From JAJUFS01 sp036381175 (GTDB lineage Bacteria; Pseudomonadota; Gammaproteobacteria; Natronospirales; JAJUFS01): a stretch of DNA of 64,000 bases. The notes under the pieces are model-generated. The model saw only the letters and a list, made by a program, of their open reading frames with translations. It did not search any database and had not been told where the DNA came from. Of this stretch, positions 40,018 to 48,435 are shown piece after piece. Each line of letters opens with the position of its first letter. Position 1 is the stretch's first letter. The DNA is taken from contig DASVDI010000021.1 in the NCBI GenBank assembly GCA_036381175.1, forward strand, positions 61,117 to 125,116. The letters run 5' to 3'. The position numbers and the translations under genes are program-made.

Positions 40018-41112
40018 ATGGCCGAACGCGCCCGAAAAACAGACGCTGCAATCGACGCGCAGAAACTGGCTGCCGACATTCGGCTATGGGCGGGCGAACT
40101 CGGCTTCCAGCAAACCGGCTTCACGCGCCGCGCGTTGCACGACGCCGAGGCGCGCCTGGATGCCTGGCTTGACGCCGGCAAACAGGGCGACATGGAATGG
40201 ATGGGGCGTCACGGTCGCAAGCGCACGCGTCCCGCGGAACTCGTGCCGGGAACCGTCACCGTGATTTCCGTTCGCATGGATTATCTGCCGGAAGAAAAAA
40301 CTGATCCGCGCGAACTGCTTGATCACGAAAGCCGCGCTTACGTGTCGCGTTACGCACTCGGGCGCGACTACCACAAGCTCATGCGCAATCGCTTGCAGAA
40401 ACTTGTCGACAAGATCGCCGATGCCATCGGCCCGTTCGGTTACCGCGCCTTCGTCGACAGCGCACCTGTCATGGAAAAGCCGCTCGCGCAAAATGCCGGT
40501 CTCGGCTGGATCGGCAAGCACACCAATCTCATCAACCGGAATGCGGGCTCGTGGTTTTTTCTCGGCGAGCTTTACGTCGACATCGAATTGCCCGAAGACG
40601 AACCGGAAATCGAGCATTGCGGTTCCTGCACGAAATGCATCGACGTCTGTCCGACGAAAGCCATTACCGGTCCTTACCAGCTCGACGCGCGACGCTGCAT
40701 TTCCTACCTCACCATTGAACACGCCGGATCGATTCCGGAGGAATTCCGTGAAGCGATGGGCAATCGCGTCTACGGTTGCGACGACTGTCAGCTGTTCTGT
40801 CCCTGGAACAAGTTCGCGCAATTCAGTGCGCAGGAAGATTTCACGCCACGCGAAAATCTCGATGCGGCCGAACTGGTGGAACTGTTTGCGTGGAGCGAGG
40901 AAGAATTCCTGGAGAAAACCGCGGGAAGCGCCATTCGCCGCATCGGTCATGAACGCTGGTTGAGAAACATCGCGATCGCGCTTGGTAATGCGACGACAAC
41001 ACCGGAAGTTGTCAGCGCACTTGAGGCGTGCTGCGAACATCCTTCAGCCGTCGTGCGCGAACATGTCGAATGGGCGTTGAAGAAACATCAAAAGAGCAAT
41101 AGACAGGATTAA
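40018..41112 (+). CDS. queG: Epoxyqueuosine reductase
   Basis: QueG reduces epoxyqueuosine in tRNA to queuosine with cobalamin and two 4Fe-4S clusters. The 364-residue protein has LAQNAGLGWIGKHTNLI, the ferredoxin-like motif CGSCTKCIDVCPTKA (about 201-215), and a second cysteine group in YGCDDCQLFCPWN. A C-terminal HEAT-like part follows (NIAIALGNATTTPEVVSALEA). Its start is divergent from nnr. The last codons and stop (SNRQD-stop) are made by an ACAGGATT repeat that begins at 41096, and the same C-terminal residues recur in two unrelated neighbours. Confidence 0.96.
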   Translation: MAERARKTDAAIDAQKLAADIRLWAGELGFQQTGFTRRALHDAEARLDAWLDAGKQGDMEWMGRHGRKRTRPAELVPGTVTVISVRMDYLPEEKTDPRELLDHESRAYVSRYALGRDYHKLMRNRLQKLVDKIADAIGPFGYRAFVDSAPVMEKPLAQNAGLGWIGKHTNLINRNAGSWFFLGELYVDIELPEDEPEIEHCGSCTKCIDVCPTKAITGPYQLDARRCISYLTIEHAGSIPEEFREAMGNRVYGCDDCQLFCPWNKFAQFSAQEDFTPRENLDAAELVELFAWSEEEFLEKTAGSAIRRIGHERWLRNIAIALGNATTTPEVVSALEACCEHPSAVVREHVEWALKKHQKSNRQD

Positions 41113-41265
41113 CAGGATTTCTCAGAATTAACAGGATTCAAAAGCAGCAGAATAATTATCGTGAATAAATAACAAATGGCGCGTGAGCGCACTTTCTGGT
41201 CTTTGAAATATTTCGCTCTAATCCTGTAAATCCTTTTTTGAATCCTGTTAATCCTGTCCATTGCC
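41096..41265. repeat. ACAGGATT inverted repeat, copy A, between queG and pgi
   Basis: The left arm (41096-41141) reads GCAATAGACAGGATTAAC, continues with a second ACAGGATT and, about ten bases on, an AACAGGATT. The right arm (41218-41265) is the same arrangement on the other strand, starting GGCAATGGACAGGATTAAC. The arms enclose about 75 A/T-rich bases. The TAA in the left arm (41110-41112) is the queG stop and the TAA in the right arm (41248-41250, minus) is the pgi stop. A repeat unit of 9 bp, ACAGGATTn, is evident. Confidence 0.92.
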
Positions 41266-42855
41266 TTTGCTTTTCAATCGCAACAGAAGTTCCCGCGTTG
41301 CCGGATCCGGTTCGTCCGGCATTTTCCCGCCGCTCACCGCCGGTTCCAGGCGCTTCGCAATTTTCTTGCCGAGTTCGACACCGAACTGATCGAACGGATT
41401 GAGATTCCAGATCACGCTTTGCGCGAACACCTTGTGCTCGTACATCGCAATCAGCGCACCAAGGCGGCGTGCATCGAGTTCGTCGAGAAGCATTGTCGTG
41501 CTGGGACGGTTCCCCGGAAACGCGCGATACGGCAACAGTTCATCGTCACCATCCTCATTGCGCGCGACGCTTTCATCACGGCCGTGCATCAGCGCTTCCG
41601 CTTGTGCAAGACCGTTCGCGAGCATGCAATCTCGCTGCGACTTCAAACCGTGGTCAGGTCCGCCGACGAGAATGAAATCCAGTGGTGCCCAACCCGTTCC
41701 CTGGTGAAGTTGCTGGAAGAACGCGTGCTGGCCATTCATGCCAACGCCGCCCCAGATGATGGGCGCGGTGCGATAGTCCACGGTTTTTCCCGCGCGATCG
41801 ACGCGCTTGCCGTTGGATTCCATTTCAAGTTGCTGCAGGTAGGCAGGCAGTTTCGCGAGCGCTTCGGAATACGGAATGACGGCATGCGTTGGTGCCTCGT
41901 GGAAATTGATGTTCCAGACGCCAACAAGTGCGAGCAGCAGTGGCAGGTTCTGATGCGGTTTTGCGGTTCGAAAGTGACGATCCATCGCGCGCGCCCCCGA
42001 CAGCAATTCCTCGAACGCCGGCATGCCGAAACGAAGCGCAACCGGCAAACCCACCGTCGACCACAGCGAGTAACGCCCGCCCGCCCATTCGGGCATGCAC
42101 AACTGGTTCTCCTCGGCGATGCCGGCCTCATTCATTGCGGCGACATTCGCGGAAATGCCGATCACCTGTTCATGCAGAACCTGCGCGCGTTCCTTTCCGT
42201 CGGCGAGCCAGTCGATCAGCGTTTCGCCGTTGAGCGTGGTTTCAGCCGTAGTGAAGGATTTCGAGACGAGTGTCAGCAGGGTGCGCTCGCGCGGAAGTTT
42301 TTTCATCAAGCGCACAAGCGGCGCGGGATCGGTCGTGCTGACAAAATGAACGTCCGGGCCATCGCTGTCCGGGTTTGCGCCATCGAGCACATCGAGTGCG
42401 AGCGCAGGACCGAGATGCGAACCGCCGATGCCGACATGGATAACATGATCGAAACGCTTGCCGGAACGGATGCGCTCGACAAGTGCGCGCATGCGCGCAC
42501 GTTGCTCGACAACGAATTTCTCCGTTTCCTCGCTGCCGATGCCGTCGCCCGGCTCGCCGCGCAAGGCCATGTGCAAGGCGGGACGCTTCTCGGTGTGATT
42601 GACAAACTCGCCGCGCCACAGAGCAGTCAACGCGCCGCTGAAATCGCGCGCACGCGACAGCGCGAACAAGGCGTCGAGAACATCGCCATCAAGCCGTTGG
42701 CGGGAAATATCGAGAAAGATGCCGCCGGCTTCGGCAGACAAGGTTTTCGCGCGGGAAGGATCACTGTCGAAGGCGTCGCTGATTCGCCGGTCCTGCCAGG
42801 CGCGCCGCAATTCGGCGAGCCGCTGCCATTCCTTGCTGGCAGTTATCGATTCCAT
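41248..42855 (-). CDS. pgi: Glucose-6-phosphate isomerase
   Basis: Pgi interconverts glucose-6-phosphate and fructose-6-phosphate. The 535-residue protein has VIHVGIGGSHLGPALALD in the sugar-phosphate-binding region, LVSKSFTTAET, GGRYSLWSTVGLP, the GGVGMNGQHAFFQQLHQGT active-site block and the C-terminal NPFDQFGVELGKKIA signature. Length is near the family norm of about 550. The ATG at 42855 has GGGGGA 8 nt upstream; the frame continues 9 codons further without support. The final GNGQD-stop is encoded by repeat copy A. It is separated from panD by a terminator. Confidence 0.97.
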   Translation of the reverse strand: MESITASKEWQRLAELRRAWQDRRISDAFDSDPSRAKTLSAEAGGIFLDISRQRLDGDVLDALFALSRARDFSGALTALWRGEFVNHTEKRPALHMALRGEPGDGIGSEETEKFVVEQRARMRALVERIRSGKRFDHVIHVGIGGSHLGPALALDVLDGANPDSDGPDVHFVSTTDPAPLVRLMKKLPRERTLLTLVSKSFTTAETTLNGETLIDWLADGKERAQVLHEQVIGISANVAAMNEAGIAEENQLCMPEWAGGRYSLWSTVGLPVALRFGMPAFEELLSGARAMDRHFRTAKPHQNLPLLLALVGVWNINFHEAPTHAVIPYSEALAKLPAYLQQLEMESNGKRVDRAGKTVDYRTAPIIWGGVGMNGQHAFFQQLHQGTGWAPLDFILVGGPDHGLKSQRDCMLANGLAQAEALMHGRDESVARNEDGDDELLPYRAFPGNRPSTTMLLDELDARRLGALIAMYEHKVFAQSVIWNLNPFDQFGVELGKKIAKRLEPAVSGGKMPDEPDPATRELLLRLKSKGNGQD

Positions 42856-42877
42856 GTCGCTATCCCCCGAAAGCAAG

Positions 42878-42899
42878 AACAATAGACAGGATCATTGAA
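42878..42899 (+). repeat. Fragment of the ACAGGATT repeat upstream of pgi
   Basis: AACAATAGACAGGAT on the plus strand matches the outer end of the repeat arms at 41096 and 48418, then diverges (CATTGAAT). It lies about 25 nt before the pgi start and may be a decayed solo arm. Confidence 0.6.
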
Positions 42900-42950
42900 T
42901 GGGACTGATAGAAATCGGCGCATGCAATGTTGATTCTGTCCGTCGCTCGT

Positions 42951-42983
42951 AAAAAAGCCGCTCCGGTTACCCGAAGCGGCTTT
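42951..42983 (-). terminator. Rho-independent terminator after panD
   Basis: On the minus strand AAAGCCGCTTCGG pairs with CCGGAGCGGCTTT (one wobble) around GTAA and is followed by six T. It lies about 27 nt after the panD stop. Confidence 0.9.
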
Positions 42984-43009
42984 GATGTTCCGTCAGTCGT
43001 GCGCCGTCT

Positions 43010-43390
43010 TCAAGCGGCCTGCACCGGAATCGCGTTACGCGAACCGGTGATGGTGTTGTGTTCGTCAAGATAAATCAGCCGCGGCTTGTGCGCAGCCACC
43101 TCGCCTTCGGGCATCGAACCATACGCGCAGATGATGACACGATCGCCCGGACGCGCCTTGTGGGCGGCGGCGCCGTTGACGGAAATGACCTTCGAACCGC
43201 GCTCGGCCTTGATGGCATAGGTCGTGAAGCGCTCGCCGTTGGTGACGTTGTATATCTGGATCTGCTCGTACTCGTGGATGCCGGCGGCCTCCAGGAGATT
43301 GATGTCGATCGCGCAGGAGCCTTCATAATCCAGCTCCGCGTGCGTCACGCAGGCACGGTGCAGTTTGCATTTCAGCAGGGTCACGTGCAT
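43010..43390 (-). CDS. panD: Aspartate 1-decarboxylase proenzyme
   Basis: PanD makes beta-alanine for pantothenate. The 126-residue proenzyme has the self-cleavage site G24-S25 in DYEGSCAID, which yields the pyruvoyl group. It also has the conserved YNVTNGERFTTYAI and NGAAAHKARPGDRVIICAYG blocks. It is 145 nt downstream of panC and has its own promoter-like site and terminator, so it can be expressed apart from panBC. Confidence 0.98.
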   Translation of the reverse strand: MHVTLLKCKLHRACVTHAELDYEGSCAIDINLLEAAGIHEYEQIQIYNVTNGERFTTYAIKAERGSKVISVNGAAAHKARPGDRVIICAYGSMPEGEVAAHKPRLIYLDEHNTITGSRNAIPVQAA

Positions 43391-43468
43391 TGCAATACCT
43401 TGATTCGTAAGGATTTCAAGACCAGTCCGGGAACAGTGCTCCCGTCCGCCGGACCGGATGGGACGGGT

Positions 43469-43498
43469 ATTTTACGTGAGGCGAATTCCCCGCCTCAA
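43469..43498 (-). promoter_or_regulatory. Candidate panD promoter with leader hairpins
   Basis: TTGAGG and TAAAAT on the minus strand are 18 nt apart. The -35 box and spacer lie in a TGAGGCG/CGCCTCA inverted repeat, and a G/C-rich inverted repeat (CCGTCC with GGACGG) follows the -10 box. The leader to panD would be about 70 nt. Confidence 0.5.
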
Positions 43499-43534
43499 GT
43501 TGCCAGCCGAAAACGGCCGGTTCCATACGCGTTT

Positions 43535-44383
43535 TCACTCAGGCGTGATACGCAAATTGTCGATCAAACGCGTCTTGCCGAGGTGGGCCGCGACGAGAAT
43601 GACCGTTTCCTCGCCGTTACGCCGTGCTTCCAGGTTCGCTGCAGTGCGAATCGCAACGTACTCGGGCCGGAATCCGGCACTCGCCAATTTTTCCATGCCC
43701 TCGGCTTCAAGCGCATCCGCTGACTCGCCTTGCCGCAGACGGCGGGCAAGCGATTGCAAGGTTTCGTACAGGCGCGGCGCGATTCGGCGTTCCTCCGGCG
43801 AGAGGTACTGGTTGCGTGAACTCATGGCGAGGCCGTCGGCTTCACGCGTTGTCGACGCGCCGATGATTTCCACCGGGAACGCGAGATCGCGCACCATGCG
43901 GCGGATCACCATCAACTGCTGGAAATCCTTTTCACCGAACACCGCGACATCGGGCTGCACGAGATTGAAGAGCCTCGCGACCACGGTCGCCACGCCACGA
44001 AAATGTCCCGGCCGGTGCGCGCCGCAAAGTTGCTCCGTGAGCGAGGCCGGCACATCCACGAATGTCGTCTGATCCGCACCCCCCGGATACATTTCTGCGA
44101 CGCTCGGGAGAAACAACAATTCCGCACCCGCCGCTGCAAGTTTCGCGGCGTCTTCGTTTTCGGTGCGCGGGTAACGGTCGAAATCTTCGTTCGGACCGAA
44201 CTGCGTCGGATTCACGAACACGCTGACGACAACGTGGTCGGCTTTTTCACGCGCGTGTTCGACGAGTGAAAGGTGGCCGGCGTGCAGATTGCCCATGGTC
44301 GGCACAAACGCGATGCGTCCATCCGCGACGCGCCAGTCATGAACAATGCCGCGCATTTCAGCGGCGGTGCGTACGAGATGCAT
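43535..44383 (-). CDS. panC: Pantothenate synthetase
   Basis: PanC joins pantoate and beta-alanine using ATP. The 282-residue protein has the nucleotide-binding FVPTMGNLHAGHLSLVEHA (HAGH at 34-37), VVSVFVNPTQFGPNEDFDRYP (in two parts), GAHRPGHFRGVATVV, FGEKDFQQL and SSRNQYLSPEER. All are typical. It follows panB by 11 nt and is followed after 144 nt by panD. Confidence 0.98.
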   Translation of the reverse strand: MHLVRTAAEMRGIVHDWRVADGRIAFVPTMGNLHAGHLSLVEHAREKADHVVVSVFVNPTQFGPNEDFDRYPRTENEDAAKLAAAGAELLFLPSVAEMYPGGADQTTFVDVPASLTEQLCGAHRPGHFRGVATVVARLFNLVQPDVAVFGEKDFQQLMVIRRMVRDLAFPVEIIGASTTREADGLAMSSRNQYLSPEERRIAPRLYETLQSLARRLRQGESADALEAEGMEKLASAGFRPEYVAIRTAANLEARRNGEETVILVAAHLGKTRLIDNLRITPE

Positions 44384-44394
44384 GGACAGAGTCC

Positions 44395-45222
44395 TTAATC
44401 GAAACAGTGTTCGGGCGCGGGATACGTTCCGTCGCGCACCTCGGCAACAAAATTCTGCACGGCCTCGAGCGGCGACGCGGCACCGGCCATGTAATTCTTC
44501 GCGAACTTCGGTCGTCGTCCCGGCGTGATGTCGAGCATGTCGTAGAGCACGAGAACTTGCGCATCGACATCGGGCCCCGCGCCGATGCCGATCACCGGCA
44601 CCGAAACTGTCGCGGTGATTTCCTTCGCCAGCGCACTCGGCACGAGTTCAAGCAGGATGATGTCCGCGCCCGCGTTCGCGAGCGTTTTCGCATCGGCGAT
44701 CATCTGTTGTGCCGCACTCTGCTCGCGGCCCTGCACCTTGAAACCACCGACCTTGTGCACGGACTGCGGGCGCAAGCCGAGATGCGCACACACCGGCACG
44801 TCGTTGCCGGCCAGATGCTCGACAACGCCCGCCTGGTTCGCGTTGCCTTCCAGCTTCACCATGTGCGCGCCGGCTTCCTGCATCAGGCGCGCGGCATTTG
44901 TGAGCGCGGTATCCGGTGTCGCGTAACTCATGAACGGCATGTCGATCATGAACAGCGCGCGGCGCAGTCCACGCGCGACCATCCGGCCGTGGTAAACCAT
45001 GTCATCCATCGTCACGGGCACGGTTGTGGAATGGCCCTGCACGACCATGCCGAGCGAATCGCCGACCAGCACGACATCAACACCGGCAGCATCCAGCATC
45101 GCAGCAAAACTTGCGTCGTACGCCGTCAGCGCCGCGAACTTCTCGCCGTTCGCTTTCATTTTCGCGAGCGTGGAAACCGTGACAGGTTTTCCGGCAGTTG
45201 TGTTTTTCGGTTGCGTGTACAT
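44395..45222 (-). CDS. panB: 3-methyl-2-oxobutanoate hydroxymethyltransferase
   Basis: PanB makes ketopantoate from 2-oxoisovalerate and methylene-tetrahydrofolate. The 275-residue protein shows LTAYDASFAAMLD, VLVGDSLGMVVQGH, FMSYATPDTALTNAARLMQ-type residues, AHLGLRPQSVH, ILLELVPSALA and GIGAGPDVDAQVLV. The ATG at 45222 has AAGGAG 6-11 nt upstream; the longer frame to 45327 overlaps the kinase gene and is rejected. It follows the deoxynucleoside kinase gene by 19 nt. Confidence 0.98.
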   Translation of the reverse strand: MYTQPKNTTAGKPVTVSTLAKMKANGEKFAALTAYDASFAAMLDAAGVDVVLVGDSLGMVVQGHSTTVPVTMDDMVYHGRMVARGLRRALFMIDMPFMSYATPDTALTNAARLMQEAGAHMVKLEGNANQAGVVEHLAGNDVPVCAHLGLRPQSVHKVGGFKVQGREQSAAQQMIADAKTLANAGADIILLELVPSALAKEITATVSVPVIGIGAGPDVDAQVLVLYDMLDITPGRRPKFAKNYMAGAASPLEAVQNFVAEVRDGTYPAPEHCFD

Positions 45223-45241
45223 CGATGCTCCTTCGCTCCCT

Positions 45242-45895
45242 TCAGGCAAAATCGGGAACGGGATTGAAATAATGCCGGCCGCTTTTCGCGCTTTCCACCG
45301 CGCGCAACAGTTGCTGGAAATCCGCATCGCGATCGACCGGATTGATCTCGCGCGCGTTCACGATCAGCAATGGCGATGCGTTGTAATTGTGAAAGAAGCG
45401 CGTGTACGCATCGGCGAGCTTTTCCAGGTACGACGGTTCGATTTCCTGCTCGTAGCCGATGCCGCGCTTGTGCACGCGTCGCATGAGCACATCCGCAGGC
45501 GCCTGCAGGTAGACGACAAGATCAGGCGTCGGCGCGTCGATGGCGAGATGATCGTAGGTCTGGCGGTACAGCGCGAGTTCGTCGGGCGCGAGCGTGAGCT
45601 CCGCGAACAGCGCGTCCTTCTCCAGGAGAAAATCCGCAACGCGCACGGGCGCGAACAGATCGTCCTGGCGCATGGCCTGGATCTGTCGCGCACGCTGGAA
45701 CAGGAAAAACAATTGCGCGGGCAGCGCGAAATGTTTCGGATCGCGGTAGAAGCGCTCAAGGAACGGGTTTTCCTCCGCCTGCTCGAGCACGAGATCGGAA
45801 TCGAAATGCGCGGCGAGCCGGCGCGCGAGGCTGGTCTTGCCGACGCCGATCGGGCCTTCCACGACGAGATAGCGCGGTCGATTTTCCGTGTTCAT
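45242..45895 (-). CDS. Deoxynucleoside kinase family protein
   Basis: The 217-residue protein has a P-loop VVEGPIGVGKTSLARRL (11-27), then the dNK-type EENPFLERFYRDP and QLFFLFQRARQ. ADFLLEKDALFAE, the DLVVYLQAPADVLMRRVHKRGI lid-and-base region and YNASPLLIVN are also present. It should phosphorylate deoxyadenosine, deoxyguanosine or a similar nucleoside. In many beta- and gammaproteobacteria this gene sits between folK and panB, as here (17 nt after folK, 19 nt before panB). Specificity cannot be told from the sequence. Confidence 0.92.
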   Translation of the reverse strand: MNTENRPRYLVVEGPIGVGKTSLARRLAAHFDSDLVLEQAEENPFLERFYRDPKHFALPAQLFFLFQRARQIQAMRQDDLFAPVRVADFLLEKDALFAELTLAPDELALYRQTYDHLAIDAPTPDLVVYLQAPADVLMRRVHKRGIGYEQEIEPSYLEKLADAYTRFFHNYNASPLLIVNAREINPVDRDADFQQLLRAVESAKSGRHYFNPVPDFA

Positions 45896-45912
45896 TCCTG
45901 CTGCGGTTCCTG

Positions 45913-46401
45913 CTATAACCGTTCGATTCCATCACCGGCCACGTTCTGCCGAAGCGCGTGAACGGTACCGAGCCCGGGAATCACCAGCTCGGGCGCCAGC
46001 TCCGCCAGAGGATACAGAACGAAGGCGCGTTCCGGCAGGCCGGGATGCGGCACGATAAGGCGGGACGTGGAAATTTTTTCATCGCCGTACAGCAGGATGT
46101 CGATGTCCAGCGTGCGCGGCCCCCAGCGCCGCTCCCGTACGCGACCCTGCGCCTGCTCGATCGCCTGCAGGCGGTCGAGCAAGTCTTCCGGTGCGAGACC
46201 GGTTTCGAGTTCCGCGACGGCGTTGAGAAAGTCGGGCTGATCCTGCGGACCCATTGGTCGCGAGCGATACACCGGCGAGCGTGCCAGGAGCCGGGTATTT
46301 TCGAGCGCAGAAAGAGCCGCGAACGCAAGATCGAGCTGGCGAGCCGGTTCGTCGAGATTGCTGCCAAGACCGAGGAAAACCCGCACGGATTCGCCCGTCA
46401 C
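45913..46401 (-). CDS. folK: 2-amino-4-hydroxy-6-hydroxymethyldihydropteridine pyrophosphokinase
   Basis: FolK transfers pyrophosphate to the pterin in folate synthesis. The 162-residue protein has VFLGLGSNLDEPARQL, SPVYRSRPMGPQDQPDFLNAV (in two parts), RWGPRTLDIDILLYGD and VPHPGLPERAFVLYPL, the full HPPK signature set. The longer open frame up to 46773 is antiphase to pcnB and Arg/Ser-rich, so it is not used. I start at GTG 46401, which begins 1 nt after the pcnB stop and has GGGG at suitable spacing. Confidence 0.96.
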   Translation of the reverse strand: MTGESVRVFLGLGSNLDEPARQLDLAFAALSALENTRLLARSPVYRSRPMGPQDQPDFLNAVAELETGLAPEDLLDRLQAIEQAQGRVRERRWGPRTLDIDILLYGDEKISTSRLIVPHPGLPERAFVLYPLAELAPELVIPGLGTVHALRQNVAGDGIERL

Positions 46402-46402
46402 G

Positions 46403-47752
46403 TCATTCCCCGCCGTCGCCGCCCGGCTTGCGCCGGCGTCCACCGCGGCGCCGGCGCTTCGCCTTCGTCCCGTCCGGCTGCGACAGCATCGTGTGCTGCT
46501 CGTCGGCGTCGACTTCCTGCAATTTCGTCCAGTGCGCCGCGAGATCCGGATCGGCTTCACCGGTTTCCGCGCGCAGCACGAGAAAATCATAAGCCGCGCG
46601 AAAACGCGGATGGCCGAGCAAGCGAAGCGCGCGCTTGCCGCTGCGGTTCTCGAAGCGCGGCTGCAATTGCCAGACTTCGCGCATCGGCGTGGAGAAGCGG
46701 CGCGGCAAGGCAACGAACTCGAGTTGTCGCGCGCAGACTTCATCAGCCGCAATGCGCATTGCATCAGACGCACTCATGCCCTGCGATTCCAGCACTTCCG
46801 CGCGGCGGCGCACCGGCTCCCACAGCAGCACGGCGAACAGGAAAAACGGCGTGACGGGACGGTCTTCGGCAATGCGCTTGTCAGTGTTTTCCAGCGCACG
46901 CGCGACAAACGTCAGCGGGAAAGCATTTTCCTCGTGCGCGAGGGCTTCTTCGGTGAACGGGAACAATTGCCGGAAAAGATCGTAGCGCAGCAGTTCCTCG
47001 AAGGTCTGCGCGGCATAACCACCGAGAAACAGTTTCAGCACTTCCTCGAACAAACGCGCCGGCGGAATATCGCGCAACAGGTCCGAAAGCTCGGGGATGA
47101 ACTTCGCGGTGCGCGGCTCGATGCGAAAACCGAGCTTCGCGGCGAAACGCACCGCGCGCAGCATGCGAACGGGGTCCTCGCGGAATCGCAAATCCGGATC
47201 GCCGATCAGTCGCAACAGGCCGTCGCGCAGGTCGCGCACGCCGTCAACATGATCGATGACGGAAAAATCCGCGATGTTGTAGTACAGCGCATTCACGGTG
47301 AAATCGCGGCGAAAGGCGTCCTCGGCAAGACTGCCGAACACGTTGTCGCGCAGGATGCGGCCGCTGTCGTCGGTGTGACGTTCGGGATGCGCGTCGTCTT
47401 CGCCATGCAAGGCGCGGAAGGTAGAGACTTCGATGATTTCGCGGCCGTAGCGCACGTGCACGAGACGAAAGCGGCGTCCGATCAAACGGCTGTTGCGAAA
47501 AAGATCGTGGATTTCTTCCGGCCGCGCGTCCGTCGCCACGTCGAAATCCTTCGGCTCGCGGCCCAGCAACAGGTCGCGCACGCCACCACCAACGAGGTAA
47601 GCCTGGAAGCCCGCGTTGTTGAGCCGGTAAAGCACTTTCAGTGCATTCGGAGAAATCTGCTGGCGGGAAACGTTATGATCCGGCCGCGGGATGATGGTCG
47701 CCGGCCTGGCGGGATCGCTCTGCGGGTTGGTTTGTGACAAGTCCTTGGGCAC
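46403..47752 (-). CDS. pcnB: Poly(A) polymerase I
   Basis: PcnB adds poly(A) tails to RNA 3' ends, promoting decay. The 449-residue protein has the class II nucleotidyltransferase motif LVGGGVRDLLLG with D69 and D71 in KDFDVATDA, the RRDFTVNALYYN motif and EDPVRMLRAVRFAAKL. A basic C-terminus (KAKRRRRGGRRRK) follows. The N-terminus IPRPDHNVSRQQIS matches E. coli PcnB. The start is GTG at 47752, with no good ribosome-binding site. It is the first gene of pcnB-folK-dNK-panB-panC. Confidence 0.96.
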   Translation of the reverse strand: MPKDLSQTNPQSDPARPATIIPRPDHNVSRQQISPNALKVLYRLNNAGFQAYLVGGGVRDLLLGREPKDFDVATDARPEEIHDLFRNSRLIGRRFRLVHVRYGREIIEVSTFRALHGEDDAHPERHTDDSGRILRDNVFGSLAEDAFRRDFTVNALYYNIADFSVIDHVDGVRDLRDGLLRLIGDPDLRFREDPVRMLRAVRFAAKLGFRIEPRTAKFIPELSDLLRDIPPARLFEEVLKLFLGGYAAQTFEELLRYDLFRQLFPFTEEALAHEENAFPLTFVARALENTDKRIAEDRPVTPFFLFAVLLWEPVRRRAEVLESQGMSASDAMRIAADEVCARQLEFVALPRRFSTPMREVWQLQPRFENRSGKRALRLLGHPRFRAAYDFLVLRAETGEADPDLAAHWTKLQEVDADEQHTMLSQPDGTKAKRRRRGGRRRKPGGDGGE

Positions 47753-47804
47753 TGATTCAATCGCTATTGTTTTTGATCTGGCTCTCGCCTGCGCCGGGCA
47801 TGGC

Positions 47805-47833
47805 TTTCGAGCGTCGAAGAAGCCCCGTATAAT
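47805..47833 (+). promoter_or_regulatory. Promoter of tRNA-Glu
   Basis: A perfect TATAAT (47828-47833) has a weak TTTCGA 17 nt upstream. A leader hairpin, CTCGCCG with CGGCGAG, follows before the tRNA at 47878. The site is divergent from pcnB. Confidence 0.65.
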
Positions 47834-47877
47834 AGCACCGGCTCGCCGTTCTTGCGGCGAGGCGACAGCATCACCAA

Positions 47878-47953
47878 GCTCCCTTCGTCTAGTGGTCCAG
47901 GACGCGGCCCTCTCAAGGCTGAAACACGGGTTCGAGTCCCGTAGGGAGCGCCA
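47878..47953 (+). tRNA. tRNA-Glu (CTC)
   Basis: The 76-nt gene includes the encoded CCA. The acceptor stem GCTCCCT/AGGGAGC pairs. The D arm CGTCTAGTGGTCCAGGACG and T arm ACGGGTTCGAGTCCCGT are as in bacterial tRNA-Glu. The loop CTCTCAA gives anticodon CTC, reading GAG. The RDD protein gene follows 47 nt downstream on the same strand. Confidence 0.97.
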
Positions 47954-48000
47954 CTATCGCCAGGCTTGCGACAAACCCGCCTTCGATCCCGAGAATCCGC

Positions 48001-48435
48001 ATGCAGCGAATCAAGACGCTTTTCACCCGGCTGGCTGCTGCCGTTTACGACGGCATGATCCTGGTGGCGCTGTGGATATTCGCGACGCTGCTCCTGATGC
48101 CGTTCACGCACGGCGCGATCAACCCGCCGCTACCGTGGAACCTGCCGTTCGATCTCTACATTCTTTTCGTCAGCTTTCTCTATCTTGGCGGGCTGTGGCA
48201 CAAGACCGGCCAGACGCTGGGCATGCGCGCCTGGCGCTGGAAAGTTGTCAACGAGAATGGCGGGCGGATCAACTTAGGACAGGCGGCGGTGAGAATGTTC
48301 GCAGGCGTGCTGTCGTGGTTGCTGCTGGGCGCGGGCTGGTTGTGGATGCTGTTCGATCGTGATGAATTGACGCTGCATGATCGGCTGAGCAAAACGAGAA
48401 TGGTCCGGCTCCCGAAAGGCAATGGACAGGATTAA
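48001..48435 (+). CDS. RDD-family membrane protein
   Basis: The 144-residue protein has an N-terminal TRLAAAVYDGMILVALW block that carries the Arg and Asp of the RDD family. Three or four membrane segments and the conserved GQTLGMRAWRWKV motif follow, then HDRLSKTRMV near the C-terminus. RDD proteins are small membrane proteins of unclear function, with ion/proton antiport suggested for some. It lies directly after tRNA-Glu. The last residues (GNGQD-stop) are encoded by repeat copy B and are identical to the end of Pgi. Confidence 0.88.
   Translation: MQRIKTLFTRLAAAVYDGMILVALWIFATLLLMPFTHGAINPPLPWNLPFDLYILFVSFLYLGGLWHKTGQTLGMRAWRWKVVNENGGRINLGQAAVRMFAGVLSWLLLGAGWLWMLFDRDELTLHDRLSKTRMVRLPKGNGQD

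Noticed and set aside
41096..41265. Possible CRISPR array from repeated ACAGGATT
   Set aside because: Units are 9 bp, arms are inverted and there are no regular unique spacers or cas genes.
41419..42885. Rightward open frame of about 488 codons opposite pgi
   Set aside because: Antisense shadow of a certain gene with no motif of its own.
46402..46773. N-terminal extension of folK
   Set aside because: Frame lies inside pcnB in another phase, is Arg/Ser/Cys-rich, and FolK family proteins begin close to VFLGLGSN.
47691..48362. Open frame running through tRNA-Glu and into the RDD gene
   Set aside because: It overlaps a clear tRNA and reads the RDD gene in the wrong frame.
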